Part shown: piece by piece, positions 7,382 to 15,881 of the stretch
How the letters are laid out: each line of letters opens with the position of its first letter
How positions within the stretch are numbered: the stretch's first letter is position 1
Assembly: GCA_016716435.1 (NCBI GenBank)
Contig: JADJWI010000007.1
Location: 124,001-188,000, forward strand
Direction: 5' to 3'
DNA: 64,000 nucleotides
From: Acidobacteriota bacterium
GTDB lineage: Bacteria; Acidobacteriota; Blastocatellia; Pyrinomonadales; Pyrinomonadaceae
Translations under genes and position numbers: made by a program
Notes under the pieces: model-generated
Told to the model about the DNA's origin: nothing
Database searches by the model: none
Seen by the model: only the letters and a program-made list of their open reading frames with translations

Positions 7382-9646
7382 TCAGCTAAGTTTGTTTTCG
7401 AGCGCCGATTCCCAAATTGCTTCGAGTTCGGCGACGGGAGAGGATACGGCGGTTTGGCCGTCGATCGCGATATTCAAAACATCATCGCGCACCGCGCCGA
7501 TGGCCGCAAAGGGAAGTCCGGCGGCGAGATCACGAACGCGGTCGAGATTCTCGGGGGCAAAGCTGATAACGACACGCGTCGGCGACTCGGCAAAGAGCGT
7601 CGCCTCGGCCGAAAGCCCGTTCGATTCGAGTGCGATCTCGGCACCGGCCGCCTCGCGAGCGAGCGACGAAAAGCACGATTCGGCGATGGCGACCGCCAGC
7701 CCGCCTTCCGAGCAATCATGCGCCGAAGCGAGGAGCATCTCATCCGCCATCGCAAGAAGTGCGTCCTGCAGCTTTCGCTCAAGGCCGAGGTCGATCCTCG
7801 GCACGCGTCCTGATGAAATCATGTCGGCGGTCGAAAGTCCGGCCACGGCCGCGGCAAATTCGCTGACCGAAAGGTCATCGCCGGTCGAGCCGAGCAGGGC
7901 GATCATGTCGCCCTCGTTCTTAAAGCCCTGCGTGATCACCTTGCGAATGTCTTCGATCAGCCCGACCATGCCGATCGTCGGCGTCGGCAAGATGCCTTTG
8001 CCGTCCGTTTCGTTGTAGAACGAAACGTTGCCCGAAACGACCGGAGTCTCAAAGGCCTCGCAGGCCTCGGACATCCCGTCGATGACGTCAGAGAACGAAC
8101 GCATCACCTCGGGCCTTTCAGGCGAGGCGAAGTTGAGGCAGTTCGTGACAGCGATCGGCCGAGCACCGACGCAGGCGACATTGCGGGCCGCTTCGGCGAC
8201 GGCGTGCTTTGCTCCTTCAAGCGCGTCAACGGCGACGAGCCTTCCGGGCCCGTCAAGGCACATCGCGATCGCCCGGCGGGTTTCCTTCACACGAATCACG
8301 GCCGCATCAGCACCGGGCAGAACCGCCGTGTTCGTCCGCACCATCGAGTCGTATTGCTCATAGACCCAGTGCTTGGAGGCGATATTGGGCGAAGCTAGAA
8401 GTTTCCTGAGAGCCGCATTTGCATCGAATTCCGATTCCAGATTCCACATTCCAAATTTGTCTTCAGATCTGGAATTTGGAATTTGAAATTTGGAATCTGC
8501 CATCGGCCTTTCATACTTCGGCGCTTCGTCGGTCAGAGCCATAACCGGAAGGTCGGCTGCGACCTCGCCGTTGTGAATGATCTTGAGCCGGTCGCCCTCG
8601 ACCACCTTGCCGATGACGACGGCATCGAGGTCCCACTTATTGAAGATCTCTACGACCTCTTTCTCGCGGCCCTTGCGGGCGACGATGAGCATCCGCTCCT
8701 GCGACTCGGAAAGCATCATCTCGTAGGCCGTCATTCCGGTCTCGCGTTGCGGCACGAGCGTGAGATCAAGCTCGAGCCCCGTGCCTGCCCGGGCGGCCAT
8801 CTCGACCGAACTGCTCGTCAGCCCAGCGGCGCCCATGTCCTGAATGCCCTCGATCGCTCCGCTTCGCATTGCTTCAAGGCAGGCTTCGAGCAGGAGCTTT
8901 TCAAGGAACGGGTCGCCGACCTGGACGGTCGGTCGCTTCTCGAGCGCCTCTTCGTCAAACTCGGCAGAGGCCATCGTCGCTCCGTGAATGCCGTCGCGGC
9001 CGGTCTTGGCACCGACATACATCACAGGGTTGCCGATGCCCGATGCTTTGCCGAAAAAGATCTGGTCTTTGCGGACAATGCCGAGAGCAAATGCATTGAC
9101 CAGCGGATTGAGTGAATAGCTTTCGTCAAACACGACCTCGCCGCCGATGGTCGGCACGCCAAAACAATTGCCATAATGGCCGATCCCCTCGACGCAGCCT
9201 TTGAGGATCGAGCGATTGCGGTTGCCGTGTTTGGGATGATCGAGCGGGCCAAAGCGGAGCGAGTTCATCGCCGCCACCGGCCGGGCACCCATCGTGAAAA
9301 CGTCGCGGAGAATACCGCCGACTCCGGTCGCTGCCCCCTGAAAAGGTTCGATGAACGACGGATGATTGTGCGATTCGACCTTGAAGGCAACGCACCAGTC
9401 GTCACCGATATCGACAACGCCGGCATTTTCACCGGGCGGGACAATGACACGCGGGCCGCGGGTCGGGAGCCGCTTGAGGTGGACGCGTGATGACTTGTAA
9501 GAACAATGTTCCGACCACATTACGCTGAACACGCCGAGCTCGGTCAGGTTGGGCTCGCGGCCCATTATATTGACGATCTTTTCGTACTCTGCGGGTGAAA
9601 GGCCGTGCTGCTCGACGATCTCCGGCGTGATGGCTGCTTCGTTCAT
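7382..9646 (-). CDS. purL: Phosphoribosylformylglycinamidine synthase subunit PurL
   Basis: A 754-residue small-form PurL, the ATP-dependent synthetase subunit that makes FGAM from FGAR in purine biosynthesis, working with PurS and PurQ (not seen here). The N-terminus has the SVMWSEHCSYKSSR motif, followed by GIGDDWCVAFKVESHNHPS and GATGVGGILRDVFTMGARP-type nucleotide-binding segments; two AIRS-type domains follow. About 22 residues near 385-407 (SKFQIPNS and KFGMWNLES) are an in-frame insertion derived from an inverted heptad repeat, lying between the two halves and not in a catalytic motif. It heads purL-abgT-hemW. Confidence 0.95.
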   Translation of the reverse strand: MNEAAITPEIVEQHGLSPAEYEKIVNIMGREPNLTELGVFSVMWSEHCSYKSSRVHLKRLPTRGPRVIVPPGENAGVVDIGDDWCVAFKVESHNHPSFIEPFQGAATGVGGILRDVFTMGARPVAAMNSLRFGPLDHPKHGNRNRSILKGCVEGIGHYGNCFGVPTIGGEVVFDESYSLNPLVNAFALGIVRKDQIFFGKASGIGNPVMYVGAKTGRDGIHGATMASAEFDEEALEKRPTVQVGDPFLEKLLLEACLEAMRSGAIEGIQDMGAAGLTSSSVEMAARAGTGLELDLTLVPQRETGMTAYEMMLSESQERMLIVARKGREKEVVEIFNKWDLDAVVIGKVVEGDRLKIIHNGEVAADLPVMALTDEAPKYERPMADSKFQIPNSRSEDKFGMWNLESEFDANAALRKLLASPNIASKHWVYEQYDSMVRTNTAVLPGADAAVIRVKETRRAIAMCLDGPGRLVAVDALEGAKHAVAEAARNVACVGARPIAVTNCLNFASPERPEVMRSFSDVIDGMSEACEAFETPVVSGNVSFYNETDGKGILPTPTIGMVGLIEDIRKVITQGFKNEGDMIALLGSTGDDLSVSEFAAAVAGLSTADMISSGRVPRIDLGLERKLQDALLAMADEMLLASAHDCSEGGLAVAIAESCFSSLAREAAGAEIALESNGLSAEATLFAESPTRVVISFAPENLDRVRDLAAGLPFAAIGAVRDDVLNIAIDGQTAVSSPVAELEAIWESALENKLS
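8428..8501. repeat. Inverted 7-bp repeat element inserted in purL
   Basis: Two arms built of heptads: on the plus strand ATTCCAG/ATTCCAC/ATTCCAA-type units, then a short centre, then TTGGAAT/TCTGGAA-type units. The arms are inverted to each other, so the whole can fold as a long hairpin. It is read through in frame by purL. A sister element is at 61846-61914. Confidence 0.85.
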
Positions 9647-9771
9647 CGTAGGTATATTTCAGGCTAGAAAACAAAACAGTAATTCTAGCGGTTTGACGCC
9701 ACTATGTCGATTGCAGAAATCTTTCTCTCACCTAAATTATGTGAAATAATCGACTATACAAGGGCTGGAAT

Positions 9772-10554
9772 ATGGAAAAGACCGAACTCGCAAACATCAT
9801 CGAATTCGACCCTGACAAGATCAGCGGAGAGCCCGTCTTTCGCGGGACCCGCGTGCCTATCCGGGCCCTTTTAGAAAATCTCCGGGACGGAGCAACTGTT
9901 GATCAGTTCCTCGAGTGGTTCCCCGGCGTCCAAAAGCAACAAGTAGAAGCGTTGCTCAAGCCCATGACATCAGTTGATATCTACGAGCTGATCGAGAGAA
10001 TTCGTCTGAAGCCGGCCCTTTATCTAGGATTGCACTCGATTACTCGATTGGATTCGTTTCTCGATGGCTACAGTTTAGCCCTGGATAATCTGAATGTTGA
10101 GCTTGTGGGTAACCCGGATATTTGGTACTTCCACGACTGGGTCGCAATGAAGCTCGGCAAATATGAAAGCACGGCGGGTTGGTGCAACTTGCTTCTTGAA
10201 TCAGCTTGCGGCCACGAAGAAAAAGCCTTGGCGTCGTTCTTTGAGTTCTTGGATGAGTTCCGCCAAAGGGAAGCGACGGTGCTTTTCGAAAGTATCCCCG
10301 AAACCGACAGTAAATGGCGTTGCGAAATTAACCCGACCACTGGTGTTGAAAACCCCCTTGAAAGACCGGCTTTAGTTCAAATCGTGAAATATACCGAGGA
10401 AAGGGGAGTGTTCATTCGATATGTGGGAGCTGATGGAAACTTAGTAGATCGAGAGGAGTATTGCTCGAGCATGGAACTCGCATTTGAGAGAACCGATTGG
10501 CTAGTCCAAAAAGGAGCTTGGACAACTCCCGACAAACTGCATACCCCTTCGTAA
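9772..10554 (+). CDS. DUF433 domain fused to an immunity-like domain
   Basis: A 260-residue two-part protein. Residues 1-64 are a DUF433 antitoxin domain (ISGEPVFRGTRVPIRALLENLRDG then FLEWFPGVQKQQVEALL). At Met65 (base 9964) a second module starts (MTSVDIYELIERIRLKPALYLG), with the LI-x-x-IR-x-x-P-x-x-YLG opening and the FHDW and STAGWCNLLLE segments seen in small immunity-like proteins of polymorphic toxin systems. No stop separates them. The end of DUF433 is cut short at the joint. No DUF5615 toxin follows; the next gene is convergent. The immunity label for the second part is by resemblance only. The protein may also be made as a separate product from 9964. Confidence 0.65.
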   Translation: MEKTELANIIEFDPDKISGEPVFRGTRVPIRALLENLRDGATVDQFLEWFPGVQKQQVEALLKPMTSVDIYELIERIRLKPALYLGLHSITRLDSFLDGYSLALDNLNVELVGNPDIWYFHDWVAMKLGKYESTAGWCNLLLESACGHEEKALASFFEFLDEFRQREATVLFESIPETDSKWRCEINPTTGVENPLERPALVQIVKYTEERGVFIRYVGADGNLVDREEYCSSMELAFERTDWLVQKGAWTTPDKLHTPS

Positions 10555-10583
10555 GACCCATGAAGGACAACAATCATAGATTA

Positions 10584-11084
10584 TTACGGCAAAGCGGGAG
10601 CGCCCATTGCGGCCCATTCTTCTTTTGCCGGGCCGTAAACGCCTGGGACGGTCAGGCCGGCCTGCCGCATCAGGACGGTCATCTGGCCGCGATGGTGCGT
10701 CTGATGGGCGATGAGGTAAAAGAGCGTTAGCCCGCGTGCCCACGTTTCGCCATACATTTCATCAGTCTGCAAAAGGGTCTCGTCGGTCCAGTTGGTAGCG
10801 ACCTTTTCGCTTACCGACTCGGCCGCTTTCGCAAATGCGGCGCCGATCGTTGCGGCCGTTGCCGGGCATGGTTGTTCAAAGTCCGGTGCATCGACCTTTA
10901 GCCCGGTCAGCCCGAGCATCTCGCCGAGCGTCTGTGTGATGTGCCAGGCAAGAAAGCCGAGCGTCCGCCCGTCTTCGCTGACCCGCTGCCCGAGCGAGGC
11001 ATCCGTTAGCGTCCCGATGACCTTCCCGGTCATTTCCGCCTCATATTCCCACGCCTTTTGAAAATCGCTGATATGTCTGAACAT
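10584..11084 (-). CDS. DinB family protein
   Basis: A 166-residue four-helix-bundle protein of the DinB/YfiT superfamily, which usually binds a metal through three histidines and includes thiol-dependent transferases. Candidate ligands are the His in FLAWHITQTLGE (near residue 48) and the His pair in the LIAHQTHHRGQM motif near residue 130. The start at 11084 has AGGAGG seven bases upstream; the open frame extends further but is not conserved-looking. No membrane or signal sequence. It is monocistronic and convergent with the DUF433 fusion gene. Substrate unknown. Confidence 0.85.
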   Translation of the reverse strand: MFRHISDFQKAWEYEAEMTGKVIGTLTDASLGQRVSEDGRTLGFLAWHITQTLGEMLGLTGLKVDAPDFEQPCPATAATIGAAFAKAAESVSEKVATNWTDETLLQTDEMYGETWARGLTLFYLIAHQTHHRGQMTVLMRQAGLTVPGVYGPAKEEWAAMGAPALP

Positions 11085-11129
11085 CCTAAACCTCCTGCGG
11101 CAATGTGTTGCAACGATGAAACTATCACT

Positions 11130-11169
11130 CTCAAAAAAGACTGTCAACCCCAGGCGGGCGACAGTCTTT
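11130..11169 (-). terminator. Terminator after the TlpA-like gene
   Basis: Perfect 10-bp arms AAAGACTGTC / GACAGTCTTT flank a GC-rich loop, and on the minus strand the stem runs into six T residues. It lies 20 bases past the stop of the TlpA-like gene. Confidence 0.8.
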
Positions 11170-11188
11170 CTGAAACCGGCCGGTTCGG

Positions 11189-11737
11189 CTACGGCTTGAT
11201 CAGCTTGTCGAGTTCGGCCTGCAGAACGTCGTGCTTTACGATGCCCTGCCGGAAGTAAGACAGTTTCCCGTCGGGAGCGTAAATTACGGTGAATGGAAGT
11301 GCTCCGGCCCAATCTTTCGAGACCATCTGGATCGCCGCCGTCTCATCCGGCGTTACGAGCAGAAACGTCGGCATCTCGGCCTTCATTTCTGCAAGAAACT
11401 TCGGCACCGTGGTCGCGATCTCTTCCTCAAAGTCGAGCGAGATGGTGATGAAGTCGATCTTGCCTTTGTATTCGGCATCGATCTTCACGAGGTCCGGGAA
11501 CTCTTCGCGGCAGGGCTCGCACCAGGTCGCCCAAAAGTTGATCAGGAGCGGCTTGCCGTTCGGCTTCAGCAGCTCGGCAAATCGCTTTTCGTCGATCTTC
11601 TCAACTTTGGGGCCAGCCGCGGCCGGTTGTCCCCTATCTCGCCTCTGGCCTTGGGCGTCGGCAGCAAAGAGAGAAGCAAAGAGCCACCCGAAAGCGATGG
11701 CCCCTGCTAAAGCATTGAAAAACGTTCGGCTTTTCAT
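11189..11737 (-). CDS. TlpA-like thioredoxin-fold protein, exported
   Basis: A 182-residue exported thioredoxin-fold protein. A signal peptide (residues 1-28, ending FAADAQG) is followed by a basic/Pro linker and a TlpA/ResA-type domain with the redox motif W-C73-E-P-C76 inside INFWATWCEPC, and a cis-Pro region at GALPFTVIY. Family members reduce disulphides in periplasmic proteins, for example during cytochrome c maturation. Its start is 3 bases after the stop of the peroxiredoxin-like gene, so the two form an operon and may share a redox pathway in the envelope. No DsbD-type electron donor is nearby. Confidence 0.88.
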   Translation of the reverse strand: MKSRTFFNALAGAIAFGWLFASLFAADAQGQRRDRGQPAAAGPKVEKIDEKRFAELLKPNGKPLLINFWATWCEPCREEFPDLVKIDAEYKGKIDFITISLDFEEEIATTVPKFLAEMKAEMPTFLLVTPDETAAIQMVSKDWAGALPFTVIYAPDGKLSYFRQGIVKHDVLQAELDKLIKP

Positions 11738-11740
11738 CGG

Positions 11741-12343
11741 CTATTTGCCCGCCATGCCTACACGCTTGATGGTGCAGCCGAATGCGTTGGTGCGCGTTTT
11801 CTCGATCGCTTTGCCGCCGAGAGCTGCGTCGAACGCGGTTTTGAGGTAGTGGTCCTGAATGTTCTTGCCCGAGCGGTCGTTGTCGATGGCACCGTGATAA
11901 AGCAGAACACCTTCCTTGTTAACAAAATAAACCTCTGGCGTGACCGTCGCTCCCAGTTTGTCGGCAAGAACGTTGCCCTTATCAAGCAGTACCGGGAACT
12001 TGTAGCCGACCTCTTTCGCATCCGAGGTGACCCATTCGAGCGACTCGGTCGCATTCGAATTGATGCCGATAAATCGGATGCCGCGAGCCTCGTATTCCGC
12101 CGCGATCGCGTTGATGCGGTCATTGTAGGCTTTGACGACCGGGCACTGTGCCGAGACCCAAACGAGAACGGCGCCGTTCTTTCCCATCAGGCTCGACATC
12201 GAATGCTCCTTGCCGTCAATTCCGGTAAGTGTGAAATTCTCGATCTTTTGCCCGATCTCGATGCCGCCATCAGCGGAAACGGGTGTCAGGTTAAAAGCAA
12301 GAAGAGAGAACAGTGCAACGAATAAGAAAAGTTTACGCCTCAT
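11741..12343 (-). CDS. Exported AhpC/TSA (redoxin) family protein
   Basis: A 200-residue exported redoxin-domain protein. The signal peptide runs to about residue 24 (LTPVSADGG). The thioredoxin-fold domain has a single conserved Cys67 in VWVSAQCPVVKAY, the place of the peroxidatic cysteine of AhpC/TSA proteins; a second Cys190 sits near the C-terminus. The VTPEVYF cis-Pro segment is intact. The SAQCPVV subgroup is common in Acidobacteria and Planctomycetes and its substrate is unknown; peroxidase activity is not assured. First gene of a two-gene unit with the TlpA-like protein. Confidence 0.85.
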   Translation of the reverse strand: MRRKLFLFVALFSLLAFNLTPVSADGGIEIGQKIENFTLTGIDGKEHSMSSLMGKNGAVLVWVSAQCPVVKAYNDRINAIAAEYEARGIRFIGINSNATESLEWVTSDAKEVGYKFPVLLDKGNVLADKLGATVTPEVYFVNKEGVLLYHGAIDNDRSGKNIQDHYLKTAFDAALGGKAIEKTRTNAFGCTIKRVGMAGK

Positions 12344-12463
12344 AGCTGGTTACTCCTTTTTGAAAAGATTCCTTTGATTGTAACAATCCGGGACCTCGCC
12401 CGACAATGAAAGTTCAAACGATTTTACGCTAATCCCGAAACAGAGTTTCGTTTGACCATAGAA

Positions 12464-12508
12464 AAAAGATTCGGCCGCTAAAGACATTATGCTGTCTTTG
12501 GCGGCCGT
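12464..12508 (-). terminator. Terminator after the 279-aa secreted protein gene
   Basis: A long hairpin (CGGCCGC-TAAAGACA with its mirror TGTCTTT-GCGGCCG) is followed on the minus strand by a T-rich run (TCTTTTTTC). It follows the stop of the minus-strand gene at 12527 by about 20 bases. Confidence 0.8.
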
Positions 12509-12526
12509 TATTCCGGTTTATGCAGC

Positions 12527-13366
12527 CTATTTTTGGCAGATATTGGCTTTCCCGTCCGGGCCTGGCGACCAGATCTTTGACACGGTCGACCAACGCTTCG
12601 TCCCGAAGTTCCATTCCTCCAGATAGCCGCCGTCGCGGTCATAACGCATCGTTTGCCCCGGCGAGAGGCGGTATTCGGTCTTGTCCGAGCCCGAAGCTTT
12701 CCGCATCCAAACGCTTCGCCCGCAGTTGTTTACAAGTGTTATGACGCTCGTGCCGCCGACCACGCCCATTGCGGCATCGCGGGCACTGACGTTGACCGAA
12801 GTTACACCACGCTTCGCCATCGCGTCATATGCTTCGTTCCCGTTCTTCTGATACCAGGCCCGGGCACCGCTTGCGATGACAAGCGTAAACGATCCCTTTG
12901 CCATCACCTCCGTCGCGTCCTTGAAATTATAGGACTTGAGTTGCAGCTCGATCTCGTGGCGGCCTTCGGGAAGCTTAGCAAGTTCCGCCGGAAGCCGCGT
13001 CGAGAAAAGATTCTTTCCGAAAGAGGGCACGTCGCCCGCCGGATCCGAGACGACCGGGATTATGATCGATGTTTGCTTTGAACCTCGAACGGCCGCAGTG
13101 TCAAAGCCGAACATATCTTCTTCAAGCATTTTGCCCTTCAAATAGAACTCGGCAACGAGCGTCACAGGCCTTTCATTTAGCGTCAGCATTCCGGAGATCG
13201 CCTGCGGAAAGGCGACGTGGGCATAGATAAAATCACCCGAGCTGAACTCGGCTGAGCCATCGGCGGCCTTGGCAGACTTGCTGAATTTGACCTCGCCGGT
13301 CTGTGCATGGGCAAGGGCGGCGAATACAACGGTAGCGCATAGCGCAAGGAGTATTTTCATTTTCAT
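12527..13366 (-). CDS. Exported protein of unknown function
   Basis: A 279-residue exported protein that I do not recognise. The start chosen (MKMKILLAL) gives a standard signal peptide ending LAHAQ; codons further upstream are open but not signal-like. The N-terminal half (to about residue 165) has alternating beta-strand patterns and mentions of FSSGDFIYAHVAF, compatible with an immunoglobulin-like fold. The C-terminal part has NNCGRSVWMRK and LSPGQTMRYDRDGGYLEEW, with two cysteines (the second in ANICQK near the end) that could form a disulphide. Closed by its own terminator; no partner gene. Confidence 0.7.
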   Translation of the reverse strand: MKMKILLALCATVVFAALAHAQTGEVKFSKSAKAADGSAEFSSGDFIYAHVAFPQAISGMLTLNERPVTLVAEFYLKGKMLEEDMFGFDTAAVRGSKQTSIIIPVVSDPAGDVPSFGKNLFSTRLPAELAKLPEGRHEIELQLKSYNFKDATEVMAKGSFTLVIASGARAWYQKNGNEAYDAMAKRGVTSVNVSARDAAMGVVGGTSVITLVNNCGRSVWMRKASGSDKTEYRLSPGQTMRYDRDGGYLEEWNFGTKRWSTVSKIWSPGPDGKANICQK

Positions 13367-13455
13367 TGTGTAAAGGTTTCGCTGAGGTTGTTCGTAAAAG
13401 CTGTCGAATCGTAACGAAGTTCGGTTGTTTGAGTCAAACAAAAGCGACCGTTTTC

Positions 13456-14703
13456 CTAGCTGAAAATCCTAGGCACTCTCCTTTTAACGCTCTGGGGCAG
13501 AAGTATCTCCATCGCGTCGTCAACCGTGACTATTCCGGCGAGGTCGCCTTCGTCGTCGATAACCGGAAGTGCAAGCAGATTGTATTCGGAGATGGTCTGC
13601 GCGGCCTCCTTGGCCGCCTCCGCGGGATGTGCATAGCGAAATTCTGTTCGCATCACGTCCTCGAGCCGAGCTCCGGGATCGGCGAGGATCAGGCTACGGA
13701 GGCTAATAATACCCTTGAGCTTCCAGGAATCCTTTTTCTCAACCACATAGAGGTAATAGATCATATTGGGCGTCTCGGCCATTTCGCGGAGCCCGGCGAT
13801 CGTTTCCGCCACTGTCAGATCTTTCGGAAAGGTAACGAACTCGGTCGTCATCAGTCCGCCGGCGGTGTCGTGGTCAAACCGCATCAGTTCGGCGACGTCT
13901 GCCTTTTCCTCGTCTTCCATCAGGTCAAAGAGTTCCTGGGCCTTGTCTTCGTCCATTTCGCCGAGCACATCGACGGCGTCGTCGGGCGACATCTCTTCGA
14001 GAATGTCAGCGGCCCTTTCTTTCTCGATCACCTCAAGAATTCGGGCTTGAGCTTCGGTTGACATCTCCTCAAGCGTGTCGGCGGCTACTTCGTCATCTAG
14101 GCTTTCGACTACTTCGGTCCGGTGGATCGGTGAGAGCGTTTCGGCAAGCTGGGCGATCTCAACCGGGTGGAGCCGCGAGAGTTTACTCTTCGACGATTTG
14201 AGCTGCACGGTAGCGGTTGCCGTATCGGTAGCAAGATAGCCGACGTCTGCCCAGTCGATCACTTCGACAACGCGTTCCGAGCCGAAAAAGCCCTTTGGCA
14301 TCAGCCGACGGAAAAATCCGCGGATGCTGATGTCCGCACCCGAAACCCGCCAGTCGGCGCTCTGGCCAATAAGCTGAACGTCGTTAACGCGAACGACCCG
14401 CTTGCCGTCTACGTCGATGAGCTGATTGTCGAGCACGTCCTTGCCGAGCATCACCTCGCCTTCTCGCCGGTCAAAGGGATTAAGGTCAACCTTGGTCGAG
14501 CTCATCCGGGCACCGAACAGGCCAAACTCCTCAATGTTTCGCTGAGGTATGAAGAACATTCGCCGCCGGAGCTTGGCAACTACGCCGATGACCGGCGGGT
14601 AATCCTCGCTCCCATAGCGGACGAGAACGTCCCATATCAGAGCGATCTGTTCGCCCCGCGCGTCCATTATCGGTTCGCCAAGTACCTGCGAAAGATAAAG
14701 CAT
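13456..14703 (-). CDS. PRC-barrel / MgtE_N / CBS-pair protein without channel domain
   Basis: A 415-residue soluble protein with three recognisable parts: a PRC-barrel-like region at about 1-190 (two barrel-like halves, the second with GKDVLDNQLIDVDGKRVVRVNDV), an MgtE N-terminal superhelical domain at about 195-285 (LAETLSPIHRTEVVESLDDEVAADTLEEM and similar 15-residue helices rich in acidic residues), and two CBS domains at about 290-405. In MgtE these parts sense cytosolic Mg2+ and gate a transmembrane pore, but no membrane helix follows here. Such stand-alone sensors often sit beside divalent cation transporters; none is adjacent in this window. Confidence 0.85.
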   Translation of the reverse strand: MLYLSQVLGEPIMDARGEQIALIWDVLVRYGSEDYPPVIGVVAKLRRRMFFIPQRNIEEFGLFGARMSSTKVDLNPFDRREGEVMLGKDVLDNQLIDVDGKRVVRVNDVQLIGQSADWRVSGADISIRGFFRRLMPKGFFGSERVVEVIDWADVGYLATDTATATVQLKSSKSKLSRLHPVEIAQLAETLSPIHRTEVVESLDDEVAADTLEEMSTEAQARILEVIEKERAADILEEMSPDDAVDVLGEMDEDKAQELFDLMEDEEKADVAELMRFDHDTAGGLMTTEFVTFPKDLTVAETIAGLREMAETPNMIYYLYVVEKKDSWKLKGIISLRSLILADPGARLEDVMRTEFRYAHPAEAAKEAAQTISEYNLLALPVIDDEGDLAGIVTVDDAMEILLPQSVKRRVPRIFS

Positions 14704-14925
14704 ACGCGATAAAGATAACCGAAAGTGCCCGCCGCGAAAACCGCTCGGCGAAAAAGGTCTTCACAATCTCCGGGCGAGGTGATATTATGTTCAAGAGAGT
14801 TAAACGATGTTTGCTCTTAGCGAATTGATAAATCCTATCTTTCTTTGCTTATTTGCCGCACTTCAGCGGTGAATCGTCGTCGACCGACTTTATCCTGGGC
14901 ACTCGCGCCCGAACCACCAAGATCG

Positions 14926-15783
14926 ATGAAAACCCCATTAATTCTCGTCATCTTCCTCTCTACTCTCCCGTTAGCGGTATCTGCACAGACTCGCACATTT
15001 GATAATTGGGACTCGGCCAAGGGCGTAACGGTTTATCGGCCCGAAGAGCCGAAACCGGCTGTTGAGGCGCCGAAAACTAAACGGGTTCGCCGCAACGGAA
15101 GATGGGTAACGGTTCCGGTAACGCCGACGGCATCGACCCGGGCACGGAATACCGCATCGGCCTCCGATGGCCTCGCCGCCCGCGAATCGGCCAACGCACT
15201 TCGACTGCGGATGGGTTCAAACTCTAACCTGAAAGGCTTCACGACCGGCAACGCACTTCACGATTCCTATATCGTCCAGGCGAGCCTGAAGTACCGCATC
15301 GACCCGATGCTGATCTATGCACAGATGCATCAGGAATCGGCATTCAAGATCCGTGCGACCTCGCACAAAGGCGCAAGCGGGCTGATGCAGCTTATGCCGG
15401 CGACCGCTCGTCGCTTTGGAGTGACGAGCATTTACGACCCGAAGCAGAATGTCGAGGCCGGTGTTCGCTATATGCGGTGGCTTCTCGACTTTTTTGATCA
15501 GGACGTCGTCCTCGCACTTGCTGGCTATAACGCCGGCGAAGGCGCGGTCCTCAAATATGGACGGCGAGTTCCGCCGTATCGCGAAACACAAGAATATGTC
15601 CGCCGGATCGTTGGGCGGTACAACACCATCTCAAACCCGAGTTACTCAAGCTCGGCCCCGCGGCCGATGGTCGCGAAGGCCGGGGGCGTAGAGCAAAAGG
15701 ACCCGCGGCCGCTTTCGATCTATGAACCGGCAACAATCGCGGTCCGCTTGCCCGACGGCAGAATGATGTTGGTCACACAGTAA
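14926..15783 (+). CDS. Lytic murein transglycosylase (GH23, SLT domain)
   Basis: A 285-residue exported enzyme that cleaves peptidoglycan glycan strands to 1,6-anhydro products. Start at 14926 gives a signal peptide ending LAVSAQ; a basic low-complexity stretch (to about 100) precedes the SLT domain at about 110-235. The catalytic Glu137 lies in HQESAFKIRATS, followed by GASGLMQLMPATARRFGV and the ALAGYNAGEGAV motif typical of family 1 enzymes. It stands alone, with a terminator 28 bases after the stop. Confidence 0.92.
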   Translation: MKTPLILVIFLSTLPLAVSAQTRTFDNWDSAKGVTVYRPEEPKPAVEAPKTKRVRRNGRWVTVPVTPTASTRARNTASASDGLAARESANALRLRMGSNSNLKGFTTGNALHDSYIVQASLKYRIDPMLIYAQMHQESAFKIRATSHKGASGLMQLMPATARRFGVTSIYDPKQNVEAGVRYMRWLLDFFDQDVVLALAGYNAGEGAVLKYGRRVPPYRETQEYVRRIVGRYNTISNPSYSSSAPRPMVAKAGGVEQKDPRPLSIYEPATIAVRLPDGRMMLVTQ

Positions 15784-15810
15784 GTTTTCTCCTCCATTGA
15801 TTTAAAACTC

Positions 15811-15834
15811 GGCCGCCTTCGGGTGGCCTTTTTT
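15811..15834 (+). terminator. Terminator after the transglycosylase gene
   Basis: GGCCGCC-TTCG-GGTGGCC stem with a UUCG tetraloop followed by six T residues; a textbook intrinsic terminator. Confidence 0.9.
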
Positions 15835-15881
15835 GCGCGTGGCGATTGCAGGCGCCGGCGTGTTCACCTTAAACTCTCGAT

